Counted from the first letter of the stretch, positions 1 to 9,138 are shown. The stretch: 64,000 nt of DNA from Thermomicrobiales bacterium (GCA_019637585.1 JAHBVL010000010.1:16094-80093), one strand, 5' to 3'. A program made the numbers and translations. The notes: generated by a model from the sequence alone, not told the origin.

Positions 1-1341
1 GCGCGAGACCGGCAGGTTTTCGATCAACTTGCGGTGTTCGCCGGAGGGTGGTCGCTCGACGCTGCCGAACGGGTAGTCGGAGGGGAGGCCGCGGAGGTTC
101 TGGTCTCGCTTACCGCTCACAGCCTGGTGCGCTCCGACGGACTCGACGGCAACGAGCATCGATACATCATGCTGGAAACCATTCGCGAGTTCGCACAGGA
201 GCAACTCGCGGATTCTGGTTGCCCTGACGGTCCACGCAGGCGTCACGCCGACTACTTCGTCGATCTGGCCGCACAGGCATCACCATTGCTGGCTGGGGGT
301 GAGCGTCAGGCACTCTGGATGCAGACGATCGGCAGGGAGTATGCAAACCTGTTGGAAGCGCGGACGTGGCTGCGATCCCGTGGTGACGGCGACGCAATGC
401 TGCGGATGGGAGCCGACATCTGGAATTACTGGTTGCTGACCGGCTCCCACCACGATGGAGAATCCTGGTTGCGAGACGCATTGGACCTGACGTCTCAGTC
501 TGTCACCCCTGTTCGAGCCCGGGCGTTGCGCAAACTCGGCAATATGAAAATCGAGGGAGGAGACACGGGCGCTGCGCTGCGACTCTATGAGGAGAGTCTC
601 GAGCTCGAAACGACGATGGGCAACGCCGAAGGCATCGCGGAGGCGAAAGGCTCGCTCGGCATGGTCGCCCAGATGCAGGGCCGGTACGACGAGTATCGAC
701 CGCTGCTCGAGGAGAGCGCCGCAATCTGGAGAGATCTTGGCAATCTGCGAGGTGAAGCGATTGCGCTGTTCAATCTGGCGATCGGAAGCAGAGAAGAGGG
801 CAAGCCGGACGCGTGCCGGGAGGATCTGCGGACGATACGGCAGATGCAGGAGGAGCTTCAGGATCAACGCGGTATTGCCTACAGCTCCCTGCTGCTGGCG
901 CAGGTCGAACTCGACTGTGGGCATGTCGATCTCGCCGATCGCCTCCTGACTTTGGCAACGGCGGAGTTTCAGTCAGATGGGGACAGTGCGGGGCTCGCCA
1001 GAGCGTCGGTCGTTTCGGCTGAGATCGCGCTGCATCGCCTCGATGTGCAGGGCGCTCGCGATCTGCTGACCGAGGTCTTGTCGGTGTTCGAGGAACAGCG
1101 TGATCTGGCGGGATGTGCGGAGGCGAAGGAAGGCCTGGCCGAGGTGGCGATGCTGCGAGGAGACCCTGAAACCGCCCGCCGCTATCTGCAGGAGGCGGAT
1201 GATCACCGGCGCCAGTGCGGTTGGGTGCTGCCTCTCTGCCGTCGCGCCAAAGTGGCGGAAATGCGAGCACGCCTTGCCCGCCAAATCGATGAGGATGCCC
1301 TCTCGGTTCCCTACGAAACCGAGGTCATCGAGCGGCAATGA
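1..1341 (+). CDS. AfsR/LuxR-type ATPase regulator, C-terminal part with TPR repeats (5' truncated)
   Basis: The reading frame is open from the first base of the window, so the true start lies outside. The beginning (LAVFAGGWSLDAAE) matches the conserved stretch that follows the NB-ARC/AAA ATPase core in AfsR/LuxR-type regulators, where it starts a winged-helix segment. The rest is a run of about 35-residue alpha-helical repeats (for example ALRKLGNMKIEGGDTGAALR) that read as tetratricopeptide repeats up to the stop. No LuxR-type HTH follows, so any DNA-binding domain would have to be N-terminal and upstream. Members of this family are large cytoplasmic signal-sensing transcription regulators. 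Only the sensor/TPR half is visible, so the target is unknown. The start of a related ATPase is seen at 19.4 kb. Confidence 0.75.
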   Translation, partial: ARDRQVFDQLAVFAGGWSLDAAERVVGGEAAEVLVSLTAHSLVRSDGLDGNEHRYIMLETIREFAQEQLADSGCPDGPRRRHADYFVDLAAQASPLLAGGERQALWMQTIGREYANLLEARTWLRSRGDGDAMLRMGADIWNYWLLTGSHHDGESWLRDALDLTSQSVTPVRARALRKLGNMKIEGGDTGAALRLYEESLELETTMGNAEGIAEAKGSLGMVAQMQGRYDEYRPLLEESAAIWRDLGNLRGEAIALFNLAIGSREEGKPDACREDLRTIRQMQEELQDQRGIAYSSLLLAQVELDCGHVDLADRLLTLATAEFQSDGDSAGLARASVVSAEIALHRLDVQGARDLLTEVLSVFEEQRDLAGCAEAKEGLAEVAMLRGDPETARRYLQEADDHRRQCGWVLPLCRRAKVAEMRARLARQIDEDALSVPYETEVIERQ

Positions 1342-1473
1342 GCGTGGGCAACATCATGTGAAGCGGCGCGATATGTCGCGCCAAAGATACTGACGGGCTG
1401 GGAATCCGCTGGTACCATGAATCTGGAACATCGTTCACTTTCGGCGACAGACGATTTCTCCTGGAGTTGTGAA

Positions 1474-2085
1474 ATGGCGAATGACTCGACCTGCGCTTCC
1501 TATTCGTTCAAGCCGTCCGGAATCCTGGAAAGGCATGCAGAGGAAGGTACCTCGACCCCGGGGTGGACGAACGATGAAGTCGGGGAGCAGACCGATCTCG
1601 CTGTCGTCGACATCGTCTGTGACGGTCAGTTCGTTGCCATTTCGACGGGACGGCAACTCTCAGTGATCGACGCCGAGTCAGGGACGTTGCGGTGGCAATT
1701 CGACCATGAGAAGTATGAACAGAATGTTGAGTGCCTCTCCCGGCTGACGCTTGTTGATGGCAAGGTGTTCGTCAATCGCACTGCCTCCTGGCGTGAGGCG
1801 GATGATGGCAAGCTGGAGGTCTGCACGGAAGTGCGCTCCTACCAGCTCGACGCGGAGAATGCTGAGGCAGCGCTTCTCGGAATCTTTCGCGTCAATGTCG
1901 CTCTTCCCCTGCTCGCGTTCGAAGTGCGGGGAAATCACCTGGTCGGTCGTAGCGTCGAAGGATCCCTGATCGAGGTACCCCTGAACCTGAGCGGGGGCGG
2001 GGTTGGAGCATGTCCGGACGCGGACGACGAAGAGATCGATATCGGTGGTTGCGGCTGGCGGTGCTTCGGGCGGGTCATGGAGTAG
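1474..2085 (+). CDS. Hypothetical protein with PQQ-like propeller motif
   Basis: The protein has 203 residues from the ATG at 1474, which has GGAG seven bases upstream. An in-frame ATG at 1417 would add 19 residues but has a poorer ribosome site. A stretch near residues 50-80 (AISTGRQLSVIDAESGTLRW) has the form of a PQQ-like beta-propeller blade, in which a value is read, stored and ended by a tryptophan. No signal peptide or membrane helix is obvious. It is much shorter than a full propeller, so it could be a remnant or a small blade protein. A related full-length propeller protein lies at 52.6-54.2 kb. Its function is not recognised. Confidence 0.55.
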   Translation: MANDSTCASYSFKPSGILERHAEEGTSTPGWTNDEVGEQTDLAVVDIVCDGQFVAISTGRQLSVIDAESGTLRWQFDHEKYEQNVECLSRLTLVDGKVFVNRTASWREADDGKLEVCTEVRSYQLDAENAEAALLGIFRVNVALPLLAFEVRGNHLVGRSVEGSLIEVPLNLSGGGVGACPDADDEEIDIGGCGWRCFGRVME

Positions 2086-2094
2086 AGCCGCGGT

Positions 2095-3534
2095 CTACAG
2101 TGCGCCGAGCCGACCTTGCTGCCGGACCACCTGCTGCAAGACCTCGACGTCCGCCGCCGAGGTCGCCCAGTTGTCGAACGCGCAACGAATCGCCTGTTTG
2201 CCTTGCCAGCGTGTCGGTGTGAGGAAGACGCGGCCGTCTCGCTGGATGGCGGCGACGGCGTCGCGATTGAACTGATCGGTCGCGGCGTCGTCCAGGCCGT
2301 CCGGGGTGAAACGCCAGCAGACCATGTTCAAGCGGACTGGCGCCAGGAGCTCGACGCCGTGCGTCTGATCGAGCCAGCTCCCGAACGCGGCCGCGTTGTC
2401 GAGGCACCGTTCGACCATGGCGCGATAGCCGGCGCGGCCATACGCTTTGAGTGCGCACCACATCGGCAAACCGCGAAATCGGGTCGAGAAAACCGGACCG
2501 TAGCCGTCGAGATCCTTGCCGATTTCGCCGATCGGTTCGAGATAAGCGCCCCGGGTGCTGAACGTTTCCAGCAGCAGCGACTCGTCACGGACGAAGGCGA
2601 AACCGCTGTCGTAGGGCACGTTGAGCCACTTGTGGGCGTCGCACCCGGCTGAATCGACGCGTTCGATCCCCGCGAGCAGATGTGCGGTGCGGGGCGAGAG
2701 GTTGGCATAGAGCCCGAACGCGCCATCGACATGGATCCAGCCGCCGCCCGGATGATCCGCGACCAGGTCGGCGATGCCATGCAGGTCGTCGAATGCGCCT
2801 GTATTGACCTCTCCGGCGTTGGCCACGACGATCACCGGTCCATCGATCGAGGAAAGCGCGTCCTGGAGCGCGGCGAGGTCGAGAACGCCATCGATCGCCG
2901 GGAGTTTCCGGATGGCATTTCGCCCGAATCCCAATGTGCTCAGACTCTTCACCGCGCTGGCGTGAATCTCGGTACTGCTCAGAACGGGAATCGGTGGATG
3001 ACCGCCCAACCCGTCCGCGGCGGCATCGAAGCCGAGCTGCCAGCTGGCCCACTGCCTGCCGGCGGCCAGTCCGACCAGGTTGGACATCGTCGCGCCCGAG
3101 GTCAACGTTCCCGCCCAGGAGGACGGCAGCAGGAAGAGCTCTTTCAGCCAGCGAAGCACCGCTTCATCGGTGTGTGAGGTGCAGGGGCCGGCCACCCAGA
3201 GTCCCGAGTTCTGATCGATCGCCGATGCCAGCCAATCGGCAGCCAGCGATGCCGGTGTGGTGCCGCCGATCACGAAACCGAAGTTGCGCGGTCCCGATGA
3301 ACCGGTGATGCCCCGTTCAGCGCGGTCCAACCAGGCTCGAACGGCGTTCTCCGGCGAGCAGCCATCCTCCGGAAGTGGCTCGTCGAAGAGCGCGGTCATC
3401 TCTGGTGCGGTGACGTCCGTCCCGGCGCGATGGTTCGGCAGCGCTTCCACATACCGCCGGGACCATTCCCACACCCAATCGAGCGCAGGCAGTGTTTCCG
3501 CAAACGGATTCGCTGCGGCGGAGTCGGAACTCAT
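2095..3534 (-). CDS. PLP-dependent group II decarboxylase family protein
   Basis: The 479-residue protein belongs to the aromatic-amino-acid/glutamate decarboxylase fold. Visible signatures are a ligand-stacking His191 (STEIHAS), Asp270 in HVDGAFG (contacts the pyridine nitrogen of PLP) and the Schiff-base Lys302 in DAHKW. Length and motif order fit a cytoplasmic homodimeric decarboxylase. The start is the ATG whose first bases overlap the stop of the upstream cyclase-family gene (ATGA), so the two are probably translated from one mRNA. Family knowledge predicts release of CO2 from an L-amino acid, but some close relatives act as aldehyde-forming enzymes or aminotransferase-like proteins, so the substrate is not assigned. 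The cyclase partner hints at an aromatic or kynurenine-like substrate; that is inference. Confidence 0.85.
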   Translation of the reverse strand: MSSDSAAANPFAETLPALDWVWEWSRRYVEALPNHRAGTDVTAPEMTALFDEPLPEDGCSPENAVRAWLDRAERGITGSSGPRNFGFVIGGTTPASLAADWLASAIDQNSGLWVAGPCTSHTDEAVLRWLKELFLLPSSWAGTLTSGATMSNLVGLAAGRQWASWQLGFDAAADGLGGHPPIPVLSSTEIHASAVKSLSTLGFGRNAIRKLPAIDGVLDLAALQDALSSIDGPVIVVANAGEVNTGAFDDLHGIADLVADHPGGGWIHVDGAFGLYANLSPRTAHLLAGIERVDSAGCDAHKWLNVPYDSGFAFVRDESLLLETFSTRGAYLEPIGEIGKDLDGYGPVFSTRFRGLPMWCALKAYGRAGYRAMVERCLDNAAAFGSWLDQTHGVELLAPVRLNMVCWRFTPDGLDDAATDQFNRDAVAAIQRDGRVFLTPTRWQGKQAIRCAFDNWATSAADVEVLQQVVRQQGRLGAL

Positions 3535-4349
3535 TCGCGTTCCTTCTGGACAATGGCGACCGGCCGGACCGGCGATCCTGTCGCGCCGTTGAACTTGAGT
3601 GGCGTGCAGACGAAGGTGAAAGTCCAGCACCGGTCGGCGGCCAGGGTTTCCAGATCGAGATTCTCGATAATGAAGATCCCGGCGCGAGCCAGGAGATAGA
3701 GATGTCCCGGCAGCTCGCATCCGGCTTCCTCGTCGAAGAGCCCGATGACATCCCAGGCCATGTTGTCGGCTCCGACGGCCAGGACCCCCAAATCGCGCAA
3801 CCAGATGGAGCAATCGCCGTCCATGCCCGGACCGGGGAGATAGGTGTCGACGTCGTTCCAGTGAGCGCCGTTGCCGGTGCGGACGAGAACGACATCCCCG
3901 GCGCCGATCGATACTCCCTGGGCAACTGCGCACGCCTCCAACTCGGCCCGGGTCACGACGTCGCCGGACCGGAGCGCATCCACGCCCCGGTGACTGGCGA
4001 TATCGAGGAGCACGGCGGGAGCGACGATCGGGGCGATTTCCTCGACGCCGTGGCGGGAGAACCCGCGCCCGCCGGAGAGTCCCTCGATCGATACACCGCC
4101 ATAGAGCGTCTGGTTGTCCGACTGGTGGGAGAGCGCGTCGATATGCGTCCCGGCGTGCTCCATCGAGACGATGACGCCCGAAGCGCCGGAGCGTGGTCCG
4201 TCGGCGTAGTCTTCGTGACGCCGGTGGAGGAAATAGGCGTAGCCCGGCATATGCGACTCGTGGATCGGCATGCCCTGGAAACGGGGCTGCTCGAGGTCAT
4301 AGATCAGCACGTCGCGGCCCAGCATCGAACCGGGGGTGGGTGCGCTCAT
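3531..4349 (-). CDS. Cyclase family metal-dependent hydrolase (kynurenine formamidase-like)
   Basis: The 272-residue protein carries the hallmark HxGTHxDxxxH motif of the cyclase family (His65, His69, Asp71, His75), which binds the catalytic metal. Known members include bacterial kynurenine formamidase, isatin hydrolase and polyketide cyclases. The start at 4349 is preceded by GAGGAG at a good distance. Its stop overlaps the start of the PLP decarboxylase by four bases, forming a two-gene operon. The pair could act on an N-acyl or lactam form of an amino acid followed by a PLP step, but the sequence alone does not fix the substrate. It is longer than KynB (about 210 residues) and nearer to the larger cyclase-family proteins. 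Confidence 0.85.
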   Translation of the reverse strand: MSAPTPGSMLGRDVLIYDLEQPRFQGMPIHESHMPGYAYFLHRRHEDYADGPRSGASGVIVSMEHAGTHIDALSHQSDNQTLYGGVSIEGLSGGRGFSRHGVEEIAPIVAPAVLLDIASHRGVDALRSGDVVTRAELEACAVAQGVSIGAGDVVLVRTGNGAHWNDVDTYLPGPGMDGDCSIWLRDLGVLAVGADNMAWDVIGLFDEEAGCELPGHLYLLARAGIFIIENLDLETLAADRCWTFTFVCTPLKFNGATGSPVRPVAIVQKERE

Positions 4350-4416
4350 ATTCGGGGAATCTCCTCAGCGTTTGCGGCAGAACTGACCTCCAGATGATAC
4401 GATGCTGGCGCAGAAA

Positions 4417-4531
4417 GAGCAGTCAGGGGAGAGAGCAGTCAGCAGTCGGCCGTCAGCAGTCAGGACGTGAGTTTGTGGACAACGGTCCGGACCACAAGAT
4501 TTTCTCTGCTGACTGCTGACTGCTGACTGCT
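4417..4531. repeat. Heptamer repeat element H1 (inverted GCAGTCA arms)
   Basis: Four 7-base units (GCAGTCA, GCAGTCG, GCCGTCA, GCAGTCA) lie at 4435-4462. After a 44-base spacer, three TGCTGAC units at 4507-4527 plus TGC form the reverse complement. The arms can pair into a long stem. The element sits in the 320-base gap between the divergent cyclase and sensor-kinase genes. Nothing else is recognised in this gap apart from the ribosome site of the kinase. The same unit family recurs at 17.39 kb and 18.06 kb. Confidence 0.85.
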
Positions 4532-4668
4532 ACGTGGTACAGATGGATAGGTGATGCGGAACCTCTGTATATGGTCCGGAGCCCGCAGATGCGGCACCAT
4601 TCCATGATGTCTCATTGCCAATTCGCTGGGTGTGAGAACGAAACGCCCACGGTGGTAAAGGAGTCATG

Positions 4669-6603
4669 ATGGGGCGACGATGGTCACTGCGAACACGCTC
4701 GGTAGCGGCAGCCTCGCTCTGTCTCTTGCCGCTGCTCGGCGTTGTTCTCTTCATCCTCGACCAAAGTCTCGAGAACAGCACAGATCAGATCTTCGAAACG
4801 CAGCTGGCGTTTGCGGAAGTCGTGGCACGCGGCATCACGCAGACACTGACTGAAAATCAGGAAGTTCTGACGACGATTTCCGCGGATAGCCGCATCAAAT
4901 CGATGGACCCGGCGCTGGCGCAGGAGGTCCTCGCTCAAGCCAAGGAACTGCGTCCGAGTCTTACCGGGCTCTTCCTGGTCGATCCGAACAAGAACATCGT
5001 TGCGTTCGCGGGGGGCGTCGATCCCGCCGGTTTTGCCGCCGAGATTGGGCCAGCGGCCGAAATCGCCGTGACGGCGGGGGAAACGGCGATTACCGACAAG
5101 CTCACCGTTGCCGGCAGCGACGTGAGCGTGATCGCGATGCTGTCGCCAGTCCTCTCTGAGGCCGAGTCGAGCGAAGACTCCGGTGTGCCGGTCGGGGCGA
5201 TCGGCTCGTTCATCTCAGTGGACAGGGTGCAGCGGTCCTTTCTGCCGGTCACGGGTGATGCCGAGAGTCAGACCAGCGTGGCTCTGATCTCCACGATCGG
5301 CGTGATCGCCGATCAGGGATCGCCGGGCAACAACACCTCGGCCATCATGGAAGAACTGGATGATGAGATCGCGGATTCCGTGGCCGGCAAGCGTTCGAGT
5401 TTGACATATAGAGACAGCAGCGGACATGAGCGGCAAGGCGTGCTCATTCCCATCGACTACCCCGGAGCCAAGTGGGCCGTTGCGGTTACCGGGCCTTCGC
5501 CCAATACCTACGGACCCAACCAGAATCTCCTACGGGAGGGGCTGACCGCGCTGGCGATCGCCGCGCTGCTGACACTCCTCCTGGCAACGATTTTCGGCGA
5601 GCTCACGGCGAGGCCCATTCGCCAGCTGACCGCGCAGGCGAAAGCGATCGCCGCCGGCGACCTCGACCAGCCAGTCGAGGTGACGGGAAAAGGAGAGGTC
5701 GCGGCCCTCAGCCAGGCGCTTGGGCTCATGTCGACTCGTTTGACCAGTGAGGTGAAAAACGCGGAAAGCGCGCAGTCCGATATGGCGATGCAGAACGACG
5801 TCATGCGCGAACTGCTCCGGCGGACCGTTCGCACGCAGGAGGATGAGCGGCGCCGGATCGCCGCCGACATCCATGACGCGGTTTCGCCGCTGATCACCGG
5901 AGCGCTCTATCGGGTGCGGGCTCTACTGATTCGCGAGAGCAACGGGCAGGAGCATCACGCCGAGGAGAATGGCGAAGCGCAGGATGGTTTGACGGCGACA
6001 GCAGATCTGCTCGAGCAGTCGATGGACGAGCTGCACAACGTCATTTTCGCGCTGCGCCCGCCGGATCTCGATGACGTGGGCGTCGTCGCGGCGATCGAGC
6101 GCTACGTGAATCAGATCAACCGGACTGGTTTGCCCTGTGAGCTGGAAGTGTCGGGCGACGAGCGCCGTCTCTCGCCTGAAACCCGCTTGAGTGTCTATCG
6201 CATCGTCCAGGAAGCGCTCCACAACTCGCTCCGTCACGCCCGGGCCGACGAGGCTCTGGTCAAAATGGAGTATCTGGACGATGAGCTGCGCGTCTCCGTA
6301 CGGGACAACGGTTCCGGATTCGATCCTGAATCGGCGATCAGGTCGGTATCGCTGGGTTTGCTGAGCATGCAGGAACGGGCCGCCGCGATCGGCGCCGATC
6401 TGGACATCGTCTCCCGGCCGGGAGCGGGCACTATCGTCGTTTTGCGCCGGTCGTGGCAGAATGATCTTATGGAACCGGCGCTCGATGAAGGTGAGGAGCC
6501 TGTCGAAGAGCCGGTGGACGAGAATGGCCGCAGTGAGGTGTCCGCTCCGCCGACAAACGGAGCCTTGTATCCTGCCGGTCTCCCCGAGGCTCAAAGCACG
6601 TGA
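4669..6603 (+). CDS. Sensor histidine kinase, NarL-type (cache-HAMP-HisKA_3-HATPase)
   Basis: The 644-residue membrane kinase has a first helix at about residues 12-31, an extracytoplasmic region (about 32-285) with the look of a double cache sensor, a second helix (about 290-310), a HAMP segment starting at TARPIRQLTAQA, and a HisKA_3 dimerisation helix with the phospho-accepting His in RRRIAADIHDAVSP. The ATP-binding domain shows the N box (EALHNSLRHA), VRDNGSGFD and GLLSMQERA. After about residue 605 there is an acidic, low-complexity tail. AAAGGAG at 4657-4663 is too near the ATG at 4666, so the ATG at 4669 is preferred. The stop overlaps the response-regulator start (GTGA). The extracellular signal is unknown. 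Confidence 0.92.
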   Translation: MGRRWSLRTRSVAAASLCLLPLLGVVLFILDQSLENSTDQIFETQLAFAEVVARGITQTLTENQEVLTTISADSRIKSMDPALAQEVLAQAKELRPSLTGLFLVDPNKNIVAFAGGVDPAGFAAEIGPAAEIAVTAGETAITDKLTVAGSDVSVIAMLSPVLSEAESSEDSGVPVGAIGSFISVDRVQRSFLPVTGDAESQTSVALISTIGVIADQGSPGNNTSAIMEELDDEIADSVAGKRSSLTYRDSSGHERQGVLIPIDYPGAKWAVAVTGPSPNTYGPNQNLLREGLTALAIAALLTLLLATIFGELTARPIRQLTAQAKAIAAGDLDQPVEVTGKGEVAALSQALGLMSTRLTSEVKNAESAQSDMAMQNDVMRELLRRTVRTQEDERRRIAADIHDAVSPLITGALYRVRALLIRESNGQEHHAEENGEAQDGLTATADLLEQSMDELHNVIFALRPPDLDDVGVVAAIERYVNQINRTGLPCELEVSGDERRLSPETRLSVYRIVQEALHNSLRHARADEALVKMEYLDDELRVSVRDNGSGFDPESAIRSVSLGLLSMQERAAAIGADLDIVSRPGAGTIVVLRRSWQNDLMEPALDEGEEPVEEPVDENGRSEVSAPPTNGALYPAGLPEAQST

Positions 6604-7235
6604 TATCAGTCCTGCTGGTCGATGACCACCCGGTGGTCGTCGAAGGGGTACGAAAAGTTCTGGAGACAACCGAGGGGATCTCGGTGACCGGTGTTGCCCA
6701 CGATGCGCCCGGTGCGCTCGATCAGGCCCGCCTCCTCAAACCGGACGTTATTCTGCTCGACTTGCGTATGCCCGGCGCCAGCGGAGTCCAGGCGACGAGG
6801 CGGCTGCGGGAGCAGGGAACGCAGTCGGCCATCATCATCCTGACCTCCTACGGCGACCAGGCCTATGTCCGGCAGGCGCTGGAAGCGGGCGCGGATGGCT
6901 ATCTGCTCAAGACGACACCACCCGATGAGTTGATTTCGGCGATTCGGAACGCAGTCCGGGGCCGGCGGCAGCTCAGTCCCGAACTCCTCGATGCCGTGCT
7001 CCAGGACCTTTCCGGACTGGCGCGCGAACAGACCAAGCGGGATGCCGATCTCTCCGAGGAGGATCGGGAGATTCTTCGCCTGGCGGCGCGCGGCTTGACG
7101 AACCGGGAAATCGGCCGGGAACTGGGCCGCAGCGAGATCGCCATCAAGAAACGGCTCCAGGTCATCTTCACGAAACTGAACGCCGTCGATCGGGCTCACG
7201 CCGTTGCGGAGTCGATGCGACGCGGATTGATCTGA
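6600..7235 (+). CDS. NarL/FixJ-type response regulator
   Basis: The 211-residue regulator has an N-terminal receiver domain with acidic pocket Asp8/Asp9, phospho-acceptor Asp54 (ILLDLRMPG), Thr82 and Lys104. A linker precedes a C-terminal LuxR-type helix-turn-helix (about residues 147-205, with RLAARGLTNREIGRELGRS). The GTG start overlaps the kinase stop, and the kinase belongs to the HisKA_3 class that normally pairs with NarL-type regulators, so this is its cognate partner. The LuxR helix is slightly divergent (SEIAIKKRLQVIFTKL instead of the usual TVKNHV). The HtrA protease gene downstream is separated by a strong hairpin, so it need not be in the same transcript, but it is a plausible target. 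Confidence 0.93.
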   Translation: MISVLLVDDHPVVVEGVRKVLETTEGISVTGVAHDAPGALDQARLLKPDVILLDLRMPGASGVQATRRLREQGTQSAIIILTSYGDQAYVRQALEAGADGYLLKTTPPDELISAIRNAVRGRRQLSPELLDAVLQDLSGLAREQTKRDADLSEEDREILRLAARGLTNREIGRELGRSEIAIKKRLQVIFTKLNAVDRAHAVAESMRRGLI

Positions 7236-7420
7236 TTTGGTTTCGCCCGATTCGAGTGCAATAGTGCCGTCGGTTGTATCCGAACGGGACCGGATATCGT
7301 CCTCTGAGAGCTTTACTATGATGACAGGAACAGCAGACAGCCAACTGCAGTTCCAGCCCGGAATCGGGCGCCCTCAATAGAACCAGCCATCTGTTGAGAG
7401 CATTTCCCTCCTGAGGAGTC

Positions 7421-7461
7421 GGCCGTACGGAACCAGCCATCCGTACGGCCACCTTCTTTTT
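7421..7461 (+). terminator. Rho-independent-like hairpin between response regulator and htrA-like gene
   Basis: GGCCGTACGGA and TCCGTACGGCC form a perfect 11-bp stem around an 8-base loop, followed by ACCTTCTTTTT. Stem plus T run is the classic intrinsic terminator layout on the plus strand. It lies within the 388-base gap 7236-7623, about 185 bases after the response-regulator stop. The short phrase AACCAGCCAT occurs twice in this gap (once in the loop). No other element is recognised there. Confidence 0.75.
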
Positions 7462-7623
7462 CAGGCTCCTTTTCGGTCATTTCCCGAAAGATTCCGCGGT
7501 CGTCGCGGGCGAGATGCGCCCCGGTGGTCACGATGCCTTCAGCCAAAAGGTGCAGAATTAGCGTGAACCAGCGGAAAACGCCGGTCGAGACACGATGCGC
7601 TCACTATCCAAGGATCAAGGTCG

Positions 7624-8679
7624 ATGCCGATTCTGTCGCGAATGCGCTTGCTGTTTTTCACTCTCGTCATACTGGCCAGCGCCGTTCTGACCTCTTCCGG
7701 GAGCCCAGTGATGGCCCAGGGGGATGGCACAGCGCCCACCGCCTCCGCTGCACTCATCGTTCAGAACGCGGGTCAGGCGGTCGTGACGGTTGTCAACGAG
7801 CAGGTTTTCCAGGGCATCGACGATCCGGTGCCGGCCGGATCGGGAACCGGATTCGTGATCGACGAGCAGGGCCATATCGTCACCAACTGGCATGTCGTCG
7901 ACGGCGGCGTCAGTTTTCAGGTGATCTTCTCAACGGGCGAACGGCGCCCGGCCACATTGGTGGGATCGGACGAGCTGAGCGATCTCGCCGTTATTCAGGT
8001 CGAAGGTGGAGTTCCGGCCACGGTGCCCTTTGGCGATTCCGATGCGCTCTTCCCTGGCGAAACCGTGCTGGCGATCGGGTCGCCGTTCGGCTCCTTTACC
8101 AACACCGTGACGCAGGGCATCGTGAGCGCGCTGGGTCGCGACCTGGCCGGCTCCGGCTACAACAATCTCATTCAGCACGATGCCGCGATCAACCCGGGCA
8201 ATTCCGGTGGTCCTCTCCTCAACATGCGTGGGGAAGTGGTGGGGGTCAACACGCTCGGCATCCAGGAGCTGGGTGGGCAGCTGGTGCAGGGGCTGTTCTT
8301 CGCCGTGCCGTCGAGCACCGTCGTGGAAATCGTCGAGCGGCTGATCGCCGATGGCGAAGTGCGATATCCCTTCTTCGGGATCACCTATCAGACCATCACC
8401 TGGCAAACAGCCGCGCAGGCGGGTCTGCCTGTGGACAACGGTGTTTTTGTGACGGAAGTCACCGCCGGCGGACCGGCTCAGGCCGCTGGTGTGTTGCCGG
8501 GCGACATCGTTCTCTCGATCGACAGTGTCCCGATCACCGACCAGGATGCATTTTCGGAGCTCCTCTTTGCCCATCAGCCGGGAGAGGAAATCACCGCTGA
8601 ACTCCTGCGCAGCGGCGAAACGCTCTCAGTCACGCTGGTGCTCGGCGACCGGGAAGCGTCGCTGAGTCAGCTGCCGTAA
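7624..8679 (+). CDS. HtrA/DegP-like trypsin-type serine protease with one PDZ domain
   Basis: The 351-residue protein begins with a signal peptide or anchor helix (about residues 7-25, cleavage plausible after VMA-Q). A trypsin-like domain follows with the catalytic triad His90 (TNWHVV), Asp120 (SDLAVI) and Ser194 (GNSGGP). One PDZ domain lies near residues 245-340. This is the normal S1C HtrA layout and size. These proteases act outside the membrane on misfolded or signalling proteins. AAGG-like sequence precedes the ATG at 7624; the in-frame ATG at 7642 is an alternative start. The gene stands alone after a terminator and close to a two-component system, which fits envelope-stress control, though no direct link is visible. 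Confidence 0.93.
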   Translation: MPILSRMRLLFFTLVILASAVLTSSGSPVMAQGDGTAPTASAALIVQNAGQAVVTVVNEQVFQGIDDPVPAGSGTGFVIDEQGHIVTNWHVVDGGVSFQVIFSTGERRPATLVGSDELSDLAVIQVEGGVPATVPFGDSDALFPGETVLAIGSPFGSFTNTVTQGIVSALGRDLAGSGYNNLIQHDAAINPGNSGGPLLNMRGEVVGVNTLGIQELGGQLVQGLFFAVPSSTVVEIVERLIADGEVRYPFFGITYQTITWQTAAQAGLPVDNGVFVTEVTAGGPAQAAGVLPGDIVLSIDSVPITDQDAFSELLFAHQPGEEITAELLRSGETLSVTLVLGDREASLSQLP

Positions 8680-8705
8680 CCCACTCGCCCGGTCGGATTT
8701 CGTAC

Positions 8706-8731
8706 GTACGGACCCGATTTTGGAACCGTAC
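8706..8731 (+). terminator. Hairpin after the HtrA gene
   Basis: GTACGG at 8706-8711 pairs with CCGTAC at 8726-8731, with a CC/GG extension inside the loop and a run of T in the loop itself. It lies 27 bases after the protease stop. There is no T run after the stem, so termination is uncertain. It repeats the CCGTACGG palindrome of the hairpin upstream of the same gene. Confidence 0.4.
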
Positions 8732-8804
8732 GGATATGCCACGCCGTCAACGCCCTGCGTAGACTGGAAGGTAGTGACTCCGCCGCGCACGTTTGGGGCC
8801 TCGC

Positions 8805-8999
8805 ATGGGCATCGCCGATTCATTGTCCGACATTTTGATCCTCTTCTTCGTCATTGCCGGAACGCTGATTCTGATCAATGGCATCATCGATCTGGGGATC
8901 GCTGGATTGCGGACACGAATCGACGCGCTGGGCCACCGGCTCGCGAGCCGGGCGAACGAACGGCAGAAGACCAAAGCCTCGACCCTGCCGCCGCGCTGA
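8805..8999 (+). CDS. Small single-helix membrane protein
   Basis: The product has 64 residues from the ATG at 8805. It has one strongly hydrophobic helix (about residues 8-33, SDILILFFVIAGTLILING onward) followed by a basic, amphipathic tail rich in Arg and Lys. The upstream TTG at 8793 would add four residues. No family is recognised. The helix followed by a positive cytoplasmic tail is typical of small inner-membrane proteins. The 139-base gap after it shows nothing clear. Confidence 0.4.
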   Translation: MGIADSLSDILILFFVIAGTLILINGIIDLGIAGLRTRIDALGHRLASRANERQKTKASTLPPR

Positions 9000-9138
9000 A
9001 CCGGCTCGAACTCCATCCTCTATCCAGACAACTCATAGAGCAGATCACGGCGTTCGCCGCGGCCCCATCATGTTGACGGCGGAGCGAGAACGCCCGTCTA
9101 ATGACGACGTTGGTCCGTCAGCTCGTTCGGAGTAGATG

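Noticed and set aside
3692..4397. Long plus-strand frame opposite the cyclase gene
   Set aside because: Antisense shadow; the minus-strand frame carries the metal-binding motif and ribosome site.
7524..8600. 358-residue open frame overlapping the HtrA gene in another frame
   Set aside because: Its Arg/Gly-rich product has no family features, whereas the HtrA frame contains the full catalytic triad and PDZ domain.
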